NCBI GenBank assembly: GCA_020631485.1
Contig: JAHDHC010000001.1
Coordinates: 1-64,000, forward strand
DNA length: 64,000 nt
Source: Candidatus Altimarinota bacterium
GTDB lineage: Bacteria > Patescibacteriota > Gracilibacteria > BD1-5 > UBA6164
Reading direction: 5' to 3'
Shown here: in pieces, positions 1-10,111 of the stretch
Numbering within the stretch: the first letter of the stretch is position 1
How the letters are laid out: the number at the start of each line of letters is the position of its first letter
Notes under the pieces: generated by a model
Seen by the model: only the letters and a program-made list of their open reading frames with translations
The model's database searches: none
What the model was told of the DNA's origin: nothing
Translations under genes and position numbers: made by a program

Positions 1-599
1 AGAGTAAAAAGAGAAACAAAAAGAAATCAATTCATGAATTAGTTTCATTGAGTATATGGAATAGGTTATTGAATTTTCATGATGGGCTGAGTCAAGATAT
101 CGTATCACCAATTCCATACGGTATTGATAAAGAAGGAAGTGTGTATATGGAATTTCTAGAAGGCGTATGTTGAGATAAAGTCCTATCTAATGATTATGAA
201 AAAAATTGAACTTCATTACTGAGGAAAGACGTTCGTTTTGATTTCTCAAAAAGGCTATGAAGAATTTTGCGAATAAAGGATATTGAATGATTAGCTCATT
301 GAGATTTTCAATTACGTCATTTGATTCACAACGTAAATACAAGATGTTTATGAGTTATTGATGTAGAAAACTCTAAAGTTATGAATTCACTTGTTCAGAA
401 AGAACATTCTGATATTAGAGGTCAAATCGATGCAATTTTCTGACAAAGTCAAAGATGGAAAAAATGCATTTCCGATGATATAGAAGAGTGATATTATTCT
501 AAGATTGAGGAGAATGCTGTTCTTTGAGACTTAGCCAGTCAACTAGAAAAAGACTTATGATTTCATCATGAACAATTAAACAGATTTTTTAAATGTTAA
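1..599 (+). CDS. Kinase-fold protein, 5' end outside the window
   Basis: The reading frame is open from base 3 to a UAA at 597-599 when UGA is read as Gly; the start lies upstream of the window. The segment AHGDFQLRHLIHN followed by GVIDVEN resembles the catalytic loop (H-x-D...N) and metal-binding Asp of aminoglycoside phosphotransferase / lipopolysaccharide-kinase-like enzymes. About 198 residues are visible, which would be the C-terminal lobe. The substrate cannot be told. Both the family assignment and a phosphotransfer role rest on these short motifs only. Confidence 0.6.
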
Positions 600-709
600 A
601 AATTGATAATTAATCATCATAATTTAACTGTATACATTGATGCTCAATATATTTTTCATGAAAATAATACCTATCTCAATGGATATTTTTATTTACACTG
701 TACATTAGC

Positions 710-736
710 TTGAACTGAAAATTAGTTTAATATACT
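710..736 (+). promoter_or_regulatory. Putative promoter of the GNAT gene
   Basis: TTGAAC at 710-715 and TATACT at 731-736 with a 15-base spacer, 24 bases before the GNAT start. The block around the -35 (GAACTGAAAA) recurs almost unchanged before the dehydrogenase gene at 2926. The spacer is short for a sigma-70 promoter, so this is tentative. Confidence 0.4.
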
Positions 737-759
737 AGTAAAAGAATTATTTTTTATTG

Positions 760-1212
760 ATGATAGATATGGTAGATAAGATAGTAATTAAAGAAGTTTC
801 AATTGATGAAGTAGTGAAACTTACTCCAACTATTATTGAGTTCTGAGAAAGTTATCAAAAAAATTACTTTGAAGATAGATATAATGATAAGTGTAAATTG
901 ATTATAATTGCACGTTATAATAATGCTCCAGCATGATATATAGTATGATATGATAAATTTTGAGATAATTCATTTTATTGTTGGATGGCATGAGTTGATC
1001 CGAAATTTAGAAGAAAATGAATTTTAAGTTTGATGATGGATTATGTGGATAATTGGGCGACTCAAAAATGATTTAGTAAAATTAAGATTACAACAAGAAA
1101 TAATAGAAGAAACATGATTTCATATCTGGTGAAAAATAATTTCTATTTTACTTGAGTAGATAATTTTCAAAATATAGAAGACAATAGAATCCATTTAGAA
1201 AAAGACTTATAG
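760..1212 (+). CDS. GNAT-family N-acetyltransferase
   Basis: A 150-residue protein ending in UAG. The segment AGVDPKFRRKGILSLMMDYV is the acetyl-CoA pyrophosphate-binding motif A of the GNAT fold (R/Q-x-x-G-x-G/A type loop, here RRKG with Gly written as UGA). The C-terminal part with NRRNMISYLVKNNFYFTG matches the GNAT motif B region (N...A/S...Y.K.GF). It transfers an acetyl group from acetyl-CoA to an amine; the substrate is unknown. The second in-frame ATG (769) is an alternative start. It follows the kinase-fold gene but has its own promoter-like sequence. Confidence 0.85.
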
Positions 1213-1316
1213 TTTTAATATCTCAGTTCTCACTCTCATTGCTAAGGCACTCTATTGGTCGGATTAAGAATTGAATAAGCAGTTGATAGATTTGATAGGC
1301 TTGTAAGAAAATAAAC

Positions 1317-1880
1317 ATGCAAACAACATCACATTTTATTGGTGTAGAATTAAAATCAGAAAATTTTGCTGATATTTTTGTAAAAGTTTATGAATATTTA
1401 AAAGAGAATACTATTGAAGAATCAGTAGTGCTTCAGAATCCTCTTTCTCCTCACATTACACTGTATTATTTAGAGAACAATATAGCATTAAATGATATTG
1501 CTTCTATAAAATCAGATATACAAGGGCTTGATGTATGATCACCAATACATCTTACTTGAATAGATTATTTTTTTAGAGGAGATGACAGATTTGTATTATA
1601 TTTTGATACAAAGACAGATATAGACTTAGAGTCATATAGAAATATCTTGCATAATACATATAAAAGAACCCAAGTAGAGGATAATAGTTTTGCTTTTTCT
1701 CCACATGTAACATTCTTAAAAATACTCGACTCAAGTACTTTTGAAACTCATAGAGTGAATATTGAAAAAATTATCTCTGAAGAGATCGAGAAAATCAAGC
1801 ATTTAGATATTAATTCCTGAAAAGTATATCTGTATGCTGTAAACTCTACTTATAAAGAAGAAATTCAAATCAAGATATAA
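1317..1880 (+). CDS. 2H phosphoesterase / 2'-5' RNA ligase-like protein
   Basis: This 187-residue protein carries two H-x-[ST]-x motifs, SPHITLYY near residue 45 and SPHVTFLKI near residue 134. That pair of HxTx motifs is the catalytic signature of the 2H phosphoesterase superfamily (RNA 2'-5' ligase ThpR, cyclic phosphodiesterases). The length fits the family. It probably acts on RNA or nucleotide cyclic phosphates; the exact substrate is not visible. Four in-frame UGA codons fall in the second half. Confidence 0.8.
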
Positions 1881-2184
1881 ATTATTATATTCCCATAAAT
1901 CCATTAAACATTACAAATTCTTTTCTCACTTTTTTTTACTAGTGTGCTTCAATTTGAAATTATAGGAAATAAATGACTCATGTAAGCTATTTTTTTGATG
2001 CAAGAAAATAGAAAAATTGTGAATGAGGAGTAAATTCGAACCACTTTAATGTACATAACATTATCATGAAAATATCTATTCAACAATTGACTATCTATAT
2101 TCTATGAATAAATGAGTAAGATATACAGAAATACAACTATTTTCTCGTTTAAATATTTAGTATTATAAAAAATATTTTAAATAA
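1881..2184. other. Intergenic region with no supported gene
   Basis: About 300 bases of AT-rich sequence between a plus-strand and a minus-strand gene end (convergent). Only very short ORFs of fewer than 20 codons are present and none has a family signature. I see no clear terminator stem or tRNA here. Confidence 0.5.
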
Positions 2185-2772
2185 TTACTGAATTACATTA
2201 GAAGGTTCTTGTTCTATCTGGCTTCTTATGAGTACAGTATCTTCTTTGATAGTGAAAAATCACTTTGTAGCATGAAATACTTTTGTGTGCTCTTTGAATA
2301 ATTTCATAATCTTTGATACTCTTTCAATAATTCAGTATTCATTGGCTATGTCTACATCATCAATTGCAATACACGAGAGTTCTTCAAATTGAGGAATTCT
2401 TGGGATTATGAGGAGTTTGGTACGAGGATCTTTTGCAAACTGAAGGAGTAATTCTCTTGAAGTATCGTCTGTGTCTAGTTCTCTCAAAAATCACTTATAT
2501 GCTTCTACAGCTTCTGTTTGTCTTCTAAAAACTATATGGGATATCGTCTTTTCTAGGACTTCTAGTGCTTTTGGATTCGTTTTAGACAATTGAGAGATAA
2601 CAGACACAGAATATACTCTTGATTTCTTTTTTACCAAACTGGGTCTGAGTTCTTTCTTTCATTCAAAATCAGCAATAATATAATCAATTAAAATTGGTAT
2701 ATCATCTGCTTCTATACAACAATTTAGAGCTGTATATTTGAGTTCTTCATAAGCTTCTATCCTCTCTCTCAT
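2185..2772 (-). CDS. Hypothetical protein, 195 aa
   Basis: The frame runs from ATG at 2772 to UAA at 2185-2187 with in-frame UGA as Gly. The ATG is fixed by an in-frame UAA a few codons upstream. The protein is soluble, charged and largely helical in appearance, with no signal peptide or membrane segment and no motif I recognise. It is divergent from the dehydrogenase gene at 2984 and convergent with the 2H gene. Confidence 0.6.
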
Positions 2773-2925
2773 AGCTTTATTTTACAAATAAGCCATACTA
2801 TAATAATTCTCAATATAACTTTAGTCAAGTTTATTTAGAAACTATAAACAGATACTTGCAAGTAATCGTCTTTTTTGGTACTCTATCATTTTTTTGTCTG
2901 AAATTACTTATGTTCTAGTAAAGCT

Positions 2926-2952
2926 TTGAACTGAAAAATAGTTGGATATAAT
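2926..2952 (+). promoter_or_regulatory. Putative promoter of the short-chain dehydrogenase gene
   Basis: TTGAAC (2926-2931) and TATAAT (2947-2952), spacer 15 bases, followed by the ORF start 31 bases later. The stretch TTGAACTGAAAA plus TAGTT also occurs before the GNAT gene at 710, suggesting a shared promoter type. Confidence 0.45.
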
Positions 2953-2983
2953 GATTCAAATATTTTTCCTTAGTTTAAAGTAT

Positions 2984-3937
2984 ATGACACAGAATAATTT
3001 TTGAGAAGATGGTTGGACTCCTGGTGCTATTAGTTCACTTGTGTGAAAGACGTATCTTATAACTGGTGCAAATAGTGGAACTGGGTATGAAGCTTCAAAA
3101 ATACTTCTGAGCAAAGGAGCAAGAGTAGTTATGTTGAATCGTAACCCAGAAAAGTCAGAAGCTGCAATAGATAATCTAAAAGAAGAGCTTGGTGAAAATA
3201 TAGATCTACACTTTGTAAAAATAGACTTAGGCTCTCTTGAATCAATGAGAAATGCTGTTGAAGAAGTATAGGAAAAGATAGAGAGAATCGATGCGCTTAT
3301 CTGTAATGGAGCTATTGCTCAAGTTCCTAGGTAGAAACTTACGGTTGATGGATTTGAAAGTCAGTTAGGAGTAAATTATTATGGACACTTTTTATTACAA
3401 TCTTTGCTTTTTCCACTCATCAATAAATCTAAATGACGTATTGTAACAGTAGGAAGTATGGGATACGACATGGGAATTAAAACTATCAAATTTGATGACA
3501 TGAATTGGGATAAAGACTATACAGCAAACAAGGCTTATAGCCAAAGTAAGCTTGCCCAAATTATGTCAGTATATGAACTACAAGATAGACTGGAGAAATC
3601 ATGAAATACAAATGTAAAAGTATATGCTTGTCACCCAGGTTCATCAAGGACCTCACTTATCAAATCAAGTGGAAGTCCTGTTATGAGATTTATATTTTGG
3701 CTCATGACATTATCTCCACTCACTCAATCTGCTGAAAAAGGGGCTTATTCGCAAGTTATGTGCGCTGTTGAAGAAAACTTAGATCAAAAAGGTTTCTACG
3801 GACCAACCGGAAGGAATAATTGGGTGGGGCCAGTTTGAGCACATGAAATCAAACCTCATGCTAAAAATAAAGAAGTATCAAAGAGATTGTGGGATATATC
3901 TGAGAAAGAAACAAGTGCTACGTGGGATTTGCGATAA
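2984..3937 (+). pseudogene. Short-chain dehydrogenase/reductase with two in-frame UAG codons
   Basis: The frame encodes a full-length SDR of 317 codons: ITGANSGTGYEASK (Rossmann TGxxxGxG motif near residue 27), a VGSM segment with the catalytic Ser, and the YSQSK catalytic Tyr/Lys pair. It resembles retinol-dehydrogenase / protochlorophyllide-reductase-like SDRs. Two UAG codons interrupt it at 3269-3271 and 3332-3334, at positions normally Lys/Glu and Gln/Lys in relatives. The rest is intact with no frameshift. UAG is a true stop elsewhere in the window, so a recently broken gene is the simplest reading. Glycine here is mostly GGN rather than UGA, unlike neighbours, hinting at acquisition from a standard-code donor. 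Read-through cannot be excluded. Confidence 0.8.
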
Positions 3938-3991
3938 CGATATAAAATTTATAAAAAATTACAGTTAGAGAAGTGGTTTTAAACCCAGAAA

Positions 3992-4019
3992 TTGACATAC
4001 TCAGATAAATTTATATATT
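3992..4019 (+). promoter_or_regulatory. Promoter of the argGH operon
   Basis: A near-consensus promoter: TTGACA at 3992-3997, 16-base spacer, TATATT at 4014-4019. Transcription would begin around 4026, giving a leader of about 180 bases before argG that contains the leader ORF and terminator described below. Confidence 0.65.
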
Positions 4020-4045
4020 AAGCATGTAATTAACAGCAGAAATTT

Positions 4046-4129
4046 ATGCAAAATTTACAATTCATTAGAAACAGGAGGACATTTTCAGATAAGAAAATGG
4101 TTTCTTTTGGTGTATGTAAAATATTTTAA
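4046..4129 (+). CDS. Putative arginine leader peptide of argGH
   Basis: A 27-codon ORF between the promoter and the argG terminator hairpin. Its product has Arg at positions 8, 10 and 11 (I-R-N-R-R-T), encoded AGA-AAC-AGG-AGG. A leader peptide with clustered codons for the pathway end product, followed by an intrinsic terminator before the first structural gene, is the arrangement of ribosome-mediated attenuators. No strong ribosome binding site precedes it, but few genes in this window have one. AGGAGG could instead be a Shine-Dalgarno sequence, though the next ATG is too far away. Confidence 0.5.
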   Translation: MQNLQFIRNRRTFSDKKMVSFGVCKIF

Positions 4130-4145
4130 ACTCTAGGTAAATCAT

Positions 4146-4191
4146 AAAAAGCTATTTTCTTATTTTTTGGAAAGTAGCTTTTTTAGTTTTT
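4146..4191 (+). terminator. Terminator-like hairpin (attenuator) before argG
   Basis: A 14-bp stem (4146-4159 with 4170-4183, one G-U pair) followed by a T-run ends 14 bases before the argG ATG. An alternative pairing of 4091-4098 with 4154-4161 (AAGAAAAT with ATTTTCTT, 8 bp) would break the terminator stem. The 4091-4098 segment would be free if a ribosome stalled on the Arg codons at 4067-4078 and hidden if it reached the stop at 4127. It cannot be a terminator of an upstream gene alone, because a promoter lies between. Confidence 0.6.
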
Positions 4192-4204
4192 TTAAATTTA
4201 TATT

Positions 4205-5449
4205 ATGGTTTACAAGAAAATAGCTTCACACGAAGCGAAAAAATGAGAATTTACAAAGTGTCTACTTTTATATTCAGGATGACTTGATACTTCTATGATG
4301 CTTAAATGGATACAGGATGAGTATGAATGTGAAGTTATAGCACTTACGATTGATATATGACAAACTGCTGATAATTTAGTTTCTATAAAAAATAAGGGAC
4401 TTGATTTATGAGCAAAAGATGTCATTGTGTATGGTGCTAAAGATGAATTCGCTGATAAATACCTCTCTATTGCAGTGAAAGCAAATGCAGATTATCAATG
4501 ATGATATGCACTTTCCACTCCTTTAGGAAGAATAATTATTTCTGAAATTGCTGTTAAAATAGCTGCTGAATATTGATGTGATGTTATTGCCCATGGATGT
4601 ACAGGGAAATGAAACGACCAAGTACGTTTTGAATCATATATTACAACCCTTAATCCTCGTTTAAAGACTATCGCTCCAGTGCGTGAATGGTCGATGTGAA
4701 GAGATGAGCAAATAGTATATGCAGAAAAACATTGAATTCCCGTGAAACAAAAAAAAGACACTCCATACTCTTATGATGAAAATATGTGGGGGAATACATG
4801 AGAGTGATGAGAAATAGAAAACCCAGAACTCATTCCTAAATTTCCAAATATTCTACAATGGTGTAATACTATTGAACAAACTCCAGGTGAATCAGAGGAA
4901 ATAGATATATACTTTAAGAAATGAATTGCTAAAAAAATTAATTGAAATTCAAAAAAACTTTCTGAGATAATTTCAGATTTAAATAAAATTTGAGCAAAAC
5001 ATGGAGTATGAGTTTTTCCGCTTATTGAAGATAGATTTGTATGATTAAAAGTTCGTTGAGTGTATGAAAATCCATGAGCATCTATTCTCATAGCAGCTCA
5101 TAAAAATTTAGAAAAACTCGTGTCAACAAGAGAAGAGAATGAGATAAAAGTATTTATGGATACAAAGTGGGCGTATCTAAAATACGCAGCTAAATGGTAC
5201 GACCCTGTGATGAAAAATATCATTTCATTTATTAATACTCAAAACGAGAAAGTTACGTGAAATGTGAGAATAAAGATTCTTAAATGAAATATTATTGTTG
5301 AATCTTTATCTTCTCAAAACTCTCTTTTTGATGAAAATCTCGCAACATTTAATAAAAGTATGGATTTTAATCAGAATTCAAGTGCTGGCTTTATAGAAAT
5401 CTATAATCTTGCTCAGAAGACAGCTTATAATATATGAACTAATAATTAA
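4205..5449 (+). CDS. argG: Argininosuccinate synthase
   Basis: This 414-residue enzyme joins citrulline and aspartate with ATP to make argininosuccinate in arginine synthesis. The ATP-binding PP-loop SGGLDTS is at residues 24-30, its second Gly written as UGA. GCTGKGNDQVRFE near residue 125 is the conserved substrate-binding motif of the family, and the length is normal. The start follows the leader terminator closely, with no Shine-Dalgarno. argH begins 9 bases after its stop, so the two form an operon completing arginine synthesis from citrulline or running as part of an arginine-aspartate cycle; no other arg biosynthesis gene is in the window. Confidence 0.95.
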
Positions 5450-5458
5450 AATAATACT

Positions 5459-6652
5459 ATGAAAAAAATTTGGCAAAAAAATAAAACACAAAATATTCAT
5501 GAAATTATAGAGAAATACACAGTGGGGAATGATAACATCCTTGATATAGAACTATTAGAATATGATATTAAGGCAACATTAGCACATGGAAAAATGCTAT
5601 ACAAGATTTGAATCTTAGATTCTAAAGAATTAAAGCATCTTGAATTATGACTAGCAGAATTACTAAAAAAACTAGAAAGTTGAGAGTTTACAATAGATAT
5701 ATCTCAAGAAGATGGGCATACTGCTATTGAATCATTTTTAACAGAAAATTATTGAGAAATTTGAAAAAAAATTCACACGGGTCGTTCGAGAAATGACCAA
5801 ATTCTTGTTACTATGAGACTTTATACACTCGATATGATTTCAAAAATTGAATCAAAAATTGATATACTTATAGGTAATTTAGAAAAAAAGAAACAAGAGA
5901 TAGGAGATACTAATATGCCATGATATACTCATACACAAAAAGCAATGCCTTCAAAAGTATGATGGTGGCTTTGAATGTATTCTGATTCTCTAAATGACAC
6001 GAAAATACTTCTAGATTCTGCAAAAGAAATTAATAATCAAAACCCACTATGAAGTGCCGCAGGTTATTGAGCTGTATGATTATGATTAGATAGAGACTTT
6101 ACAACAAACTTATTATGATTTGAAAAAGTTCAAGAAAATCCACTTTATTGCTGATACTCTAGATGAAAGTTTGAATATATAACATTACAAACTTTATCCC
6201 ATATAATGATAGATTTGTGAAAGATGGCGAATGAACTTGTATATTTTTCTTCAAGTGAGTTCAATTTTTTTACATTACCAGATTCATTCAAAACTGGCTC
6301 GTCAATAATGCCTCAAAAGAAGAACTGGGATATCATGGAACTCGTTCGTTGAAATACAAATTTATTTTTATGATATGAATTTCAAATTAGAGAAATATAC
6401 AAGATGTTATTTACTTGATATAATCGCGATTTTCAACTCACAAAAGAACCATATTTGAAATGAATAAAGCTCGTTCAAGATACTCTTGACGTAATGATAC
6501 TCGTAATACAAAATGTTTGAGTAAATGAAGATATTCTTAATAAATCTATGACTCCGGAACTATACGCAACAGAAGAAGCTTATAAACTCGTAAAAAACTG
6601 AATGAATTTTAGAGATGCATACAAAAAAGTGGGGAAAGAGTATGTCTCGTAA
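5459..6652 (+). CDS. argH: Argininosuccinate lyase
   Basis: The 397-residue product splits argininosuccinate into arginine and fumarate. It shows the fumarase/aspartase superfamily signature [10 protein letters not shown] (with W where the family usually has P next), the HTGRSRNDQ motif and [14 protein letters not shown] encodes several conserved glycines, including in YTHTQ upstream PG. It is slightly shorter than typical ArgH (about 450) because the C-terminal region is compact. Cotranscribed with argG. Confidence 0.95.
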
Positions 6653-6729
6653 TTTCTCACACTGAGAAAAATAATTGTATCTTAACTGGAAGTGACTAGT
6701 ATACTGTTATATATTTATAAATAGTATTT

Positions 6730-7224
6730 ATGAAACAAAAACTGTATTCTCTCTTTCTTATATCTTTCCTTGTCTTAGCTGGATGCTCTCATTCACAAGA
6801 TTTTTCTGAGCCTTCTATTAAAGAAGATGTTAGTTGAAAAATTATCAATGAAACACAGGAAAACGATCAGGAAGAAACTTCGCAAGTAGAATGAGATATC
6901 GTAGTGGACAACAGTTGAGTAGATGAGTTTGCTGACTGGTCAGGGGAATACTATCGTTCAGATAATACTTTTTTATGGATTCTCTGACCTGATGAAGAGG
7001 GAGGAGTAGATTTTGAAATTGGTTTTGAGGATCTTGCGTGTTATGGTTTTTCAGCACTCGCGAATCTTGAAAAAAGTGGAGTTGCCAATTATTATTCTGA
7101 TACTACTGAGTGTCATATAAATCTCACATATAATCCTGGACGTATAGAACTATCGAGTTATGATTGTTCAGACTTTGAAACAGAAGAATGTCTATGATTC
7201 TCGTGAGAATATATTTTGCGTTAA
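6730..7224 (+). CDS. Putative lipoprotein, 164 aa
   Basis: The N-terminus is a lipoprotein signal peptide: two Lys, a hydrophobic stretch, and the lipobox LVLAGC ending at Cys-18. The mature part is acidic (Glu/Asp-rich linker to about residue 55) and then contains several Cys residues (C103, C120, C135, C142 region) that could form disulfides outside the membrane. No domain family is recognised. It would be anchored on the outer face of the cytoplasmic membrane. Confidence 0.75.
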
Positions 7225-7295
7225 TCAATTGAACTAGCAGAATAAGACTTTTTTTGTATAATACATAGTAGGATAGGATCTAAATAACACGATAT

Positions 7296-8135
7296 ATGAC
7301 ATATTCAATAATAGCTAGAGACGCAGAGACAGGAGACATGTGAGTGGCAGTACAAACTCATTGGTTTTGAGTTGGAAATAATGTCCCATGGTTGAAGCCA
7401 TGAGTGTGAGCTATAGCAACACAAGCACTTACAGAAATGAAATATTGATATGATGGACTTGCACTTCTTGAAAAGTGAAAAACACCAGAGGAATTGTTAG
7501 AGATTATCTGAAATACAGATGAAGCCTACGAATCAAGACAAGTAGCTATTATTGATAATCTCTGAAATATAGCTACTCACACTGGGAAAGAGTGCTTGAG
7601 ATACGCAGGAACTATTATCTGAGATAATTATGTAGTCCAGTGAAATTGCCTTACAAATGATACTGTTTTAGAGAGTATGGCACAGGCTTATGAAAAAAAT
7701 CTTGCTATATCATTTCCAGAGAGACTTTTGCTCTCACTCCAAGCATGACAAGATGCCTGATGAGAAATACGTTGACAGCAATCATCTGCATTGACAGTTG
7801 TGAGCAATAAAAAATGAGATTTACCAAAAATATCTCTCAAAATAGATAATAGCAAGACTCCAATTTCAGATTTATCTGAACTATTATCACAAAAATATTG
7901 ATATGACCTCCTAATGGAAGCAGAAGAAGTGTGAGCAGTAGGAGAAATAGAAGATTCCCTAGAATTATTTAAAAAGGTAAAACAGTGTCTTCCATGAAAT
8001 GATGAAGTCGATTTTTGGGAAGCTTTTATGCTATATAACAGGTGAAAAAAAGATGAAGCTGCTTCAATAATTGATAAAAAATTTACGGGTAAAGACAACT
8101 GGCAAGAATTGTGGAGGAGAGTAGTTGAGAAATAA
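7296..8135 (+). CDS. DUF1028 family (Ntn-hydrolase-like) protein
   Basis: The 279-residue product starts MTYSIIARDAETGDMG and continues VAVQTHWFGVGNNVPWLKPG, the hallmark N-terminus of DUF1028 proteins, which have an Ntn-hydrolase-like fold. GQDAGGEIRGQQSSAL near residue 155 is the second conserved block. The C-terminal part carries the peptidoglycan-binding-like region seen in family members. The biochemical role of the family is not established. A promoter-like TATAAT lies at about 7255. Confidence 0.85.
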
Positions 8136-8144
8136 AAAATAAAT

Positions 8145-9047
8145 ATGTTTGAAAAATTGAAGCAAGAAATATGTAAGTACTATGGTACTGAAAAAGTTGA
8201 GTTCAAAGAAGTTACTTCTGGGAGGACGAATACAAATTTCTTCATACAGGTATGAACTGAAGAGTATTTTCTGAGGACAAATATTACAAAGGTAGTTGAC
8301 TCAGAGTTTTGAGGGAAGCTAGAAAAAGAGAAAATGATTTATGAAGCTCTGAAGTGAAAATGAGTTACAGCCGAAATACTTCATTATTTTGACGATACAA
8401 ATGGATTGAAGTTTATCATAATGGAGAAGATACAATGACACAGCCCATTAAGATTTCATGATGATCAAAGATCCATACTTTTGTTATTGCAAGATCTTAA
8501 AAATATAGATTTGAAAGAGTTTCACTTTTTAAAGCATTTTGATATTTTTTCTGATTTTAAAAAAATAATAGATGAAAGAATACAGCATGTTTGTATTTCA
8601 GAATTAAACACGATTTTGTGAGAATTAACTCATTATTTATATAAAACTGACTGGAACTTTGAAGAAGAATCATCATTGTGTCATAATGATTTTAGAAGTG
8701 ACAATATAATTATATCATGAAATAAAGCTCAGATTATAGACTTAGAATCTCTTGTTATATCAGACACATATATAGACCCGGTAGAATACTACGTAGGCTG
8801 AATATTTTGGGATAATTTTGTGGATCTGAAAGACTTTGATTTCAAGGTATACACAGAATATATGAATAGTTTTTGATATACGAATCCTGAAAAACAAAAA
8901 TATATTTATATCCTCAAATTTTGTTCGAATTTTGCCTGGCTTTCATCTCATATCTCGCAAGAAGCAAACCCTTTAGAAATCTATCAAAATACTCTCAAGA
9001 GAAACATACAACAGTACTATAAAAACATAAGAGAACTCATTAACTAG
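8145..9047 (+). CDS. Choline/aminoglycoside kinase-like phosphotransferase
   Basis: A 300-residue APH-fold protein. The segment SGRTNTNFFI near residue 25 is the nucleotide-binding loop seen in choline/ethanolamine kinases. CHNDFRSDNIII is the Brenner catalytic loop with Asp base and Asn, and IIDLES supplies the second metal-binding Asp. It resembles LicA-type choline kinases more than drug-resistance enzymes, but the substrate is not certain. The gene starts 9 bases after the DUF1028 gene, so the two are probably cotranscribed. Confidence 0.8.
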
Positions 9048-9109
9048 TTGTTTCTCTGTTTTGCGCCTGAATTATAAATACTTTTTTGATAAAATACTAA
9101 ATAAGACAC

Positions 9110-9457
9110 ATGTATATGACACCAATTGATATAGCAAAATATTATTTCGATGCCTCAAATGAAAGTAATTTTGAGAAAATAGAGAAGTTATTTTCTATTA
9201 CATCTACATACAGTTCACAAAATACTGGATTATATTTATGAATTGAAGATATCGTTAATATGCAAAAAAAATTCCATTGAAATTATGAGAAACTAGAGTG
9301 GAAGATACAAGAAATAGTCGAAGAAAAACCTTGAATAGTAAGAATTGATTTTGATTTTGTATGAATAAAAAAATCAGATACAGTCAGTTTTTCAGGCATG
9401 GAATATATAGTCATATACGAGAGTAAAATACAACATATAGAAATAAAAAATAAATAG
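9110..9457 (+). CDS. Small NTF2/SnoaL-like protein, 115 aa
   Basis: The protein starts MYMTPIDIAKYYFDASNESN and has the helix-then-curved-sheet pattern, with an ITSTYSS segment and a hydrophobic IVRIDFDF strand, of small NTF2-like (SnoaL-like) proteins. Recognition is by pattern, not a firm motif. In-frame ATG codons at 9110 and 9116 both could start it. Confidence 0.55.
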
Positions 9458-9465
9458 AGAATACA

Positions 9466-9552
9466 ATGCTTACATTTTTCTTACTCATAATTTGTATACT
9501 GCATAATATGATTTGGATGAAATTGCATAAATATAAAAAATTGATATGGTAG
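9466..9552 (+). CDS. Possible 28-residue membrane peptide
   Basis: A short ORF starting 8 bases after the NTF2-like gene, encoding one hydrophobic stretch (LTFFLLIICIL) followed by a basic end. No homology can be judged; it may be chance in AT-rich sequence. Confidence 0.2.
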   Translation: MLTFFLLIICILHNMIWMKLHKYKKLIW

Positions 9553-9577
9553 ATAAGTTGAATAATTATTTATAGCT

Positions 9578-9988
9578 ATGTATCCAAAGGTAGGAGTTGC
9601 AACTTTTGTAAAAAAGTGAGATCAATTTCTCTTATGAAAAAGAGCGAGTGGTTTCTGAAAATGAACATGGTGTATCCCATGATGACATTTAGATTTCTGA
9701 GAGAGTTTTGAGGACTGTGTGCGTAGAGAAACTTTTGAAGAAACAAATGTTTTTATAAAGAATGTTAATTTTTTATGAGTGAATAATGATATTATTGAAG
9801 ATAAACATTTTGTCACGATATGTATGTTTGCAGAGTATGATTCATGAGAACCATCTGTAGAGAATGATAATGAGTTTGATGAATTAATCTGGACAAGTTT
9901 AGATCTGCTTCCACAAAAGTTATTTATTCCATTTGATAATATTCTTAAAAATTTTGGTTCTAAAATAAATGCAAAATTCATCTGATAA
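9578..9988 (+). CDS. Nudix hydrolase
   Basis: The 136-residue product contains a complete Nudix box GGHLDFGESFEDCVRRETFE followed by ETNV near residues 37-60 (G-x5-E-x7-REUxEExGU pattern; the last Gly position is Asn). The N-terminal VGVATFVKKGDQFLLGKR is the usual first strand. It hydrolyses a nucleoside diphosphate linked to another group; family members with this short architecture include dGTP/8-oxo-dGTP and (d)CTP pyrophosphatases. Confidence 0.9.
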
Positions 9989-10111
9989 TCTCAATATAGT
10001 AAGTTTCTGAAATGTTAAAAAAAATGGAATTCTAGAAGTAGTGATTGCCTGAGCTAATGAGAAAAATATATGAAATATACAATTTCAGATAATTCTTAAT
10101 ATGAAATAACT

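Noticed and set aside
1881-2184. A tRNA suggested by ATTCGAACC near 2035
   Set aside because: No acceptor, anticodon or D-arm can be formed around it.
4080-4129. AGGAGG at 4073-4078 as a Shine-Dalgarno site
   Set aside because: The next ATG (4097) is about 18 bases away, too far for initiation, and the bases are better explained as two Arg codons of the leader ORF.
4210-5091. Minus-strand open frames opposite argG
   Set aside because: They are shadows of argG; the plus strand encodes a complete argininosuccinate synthase once UGA is read as Gly.
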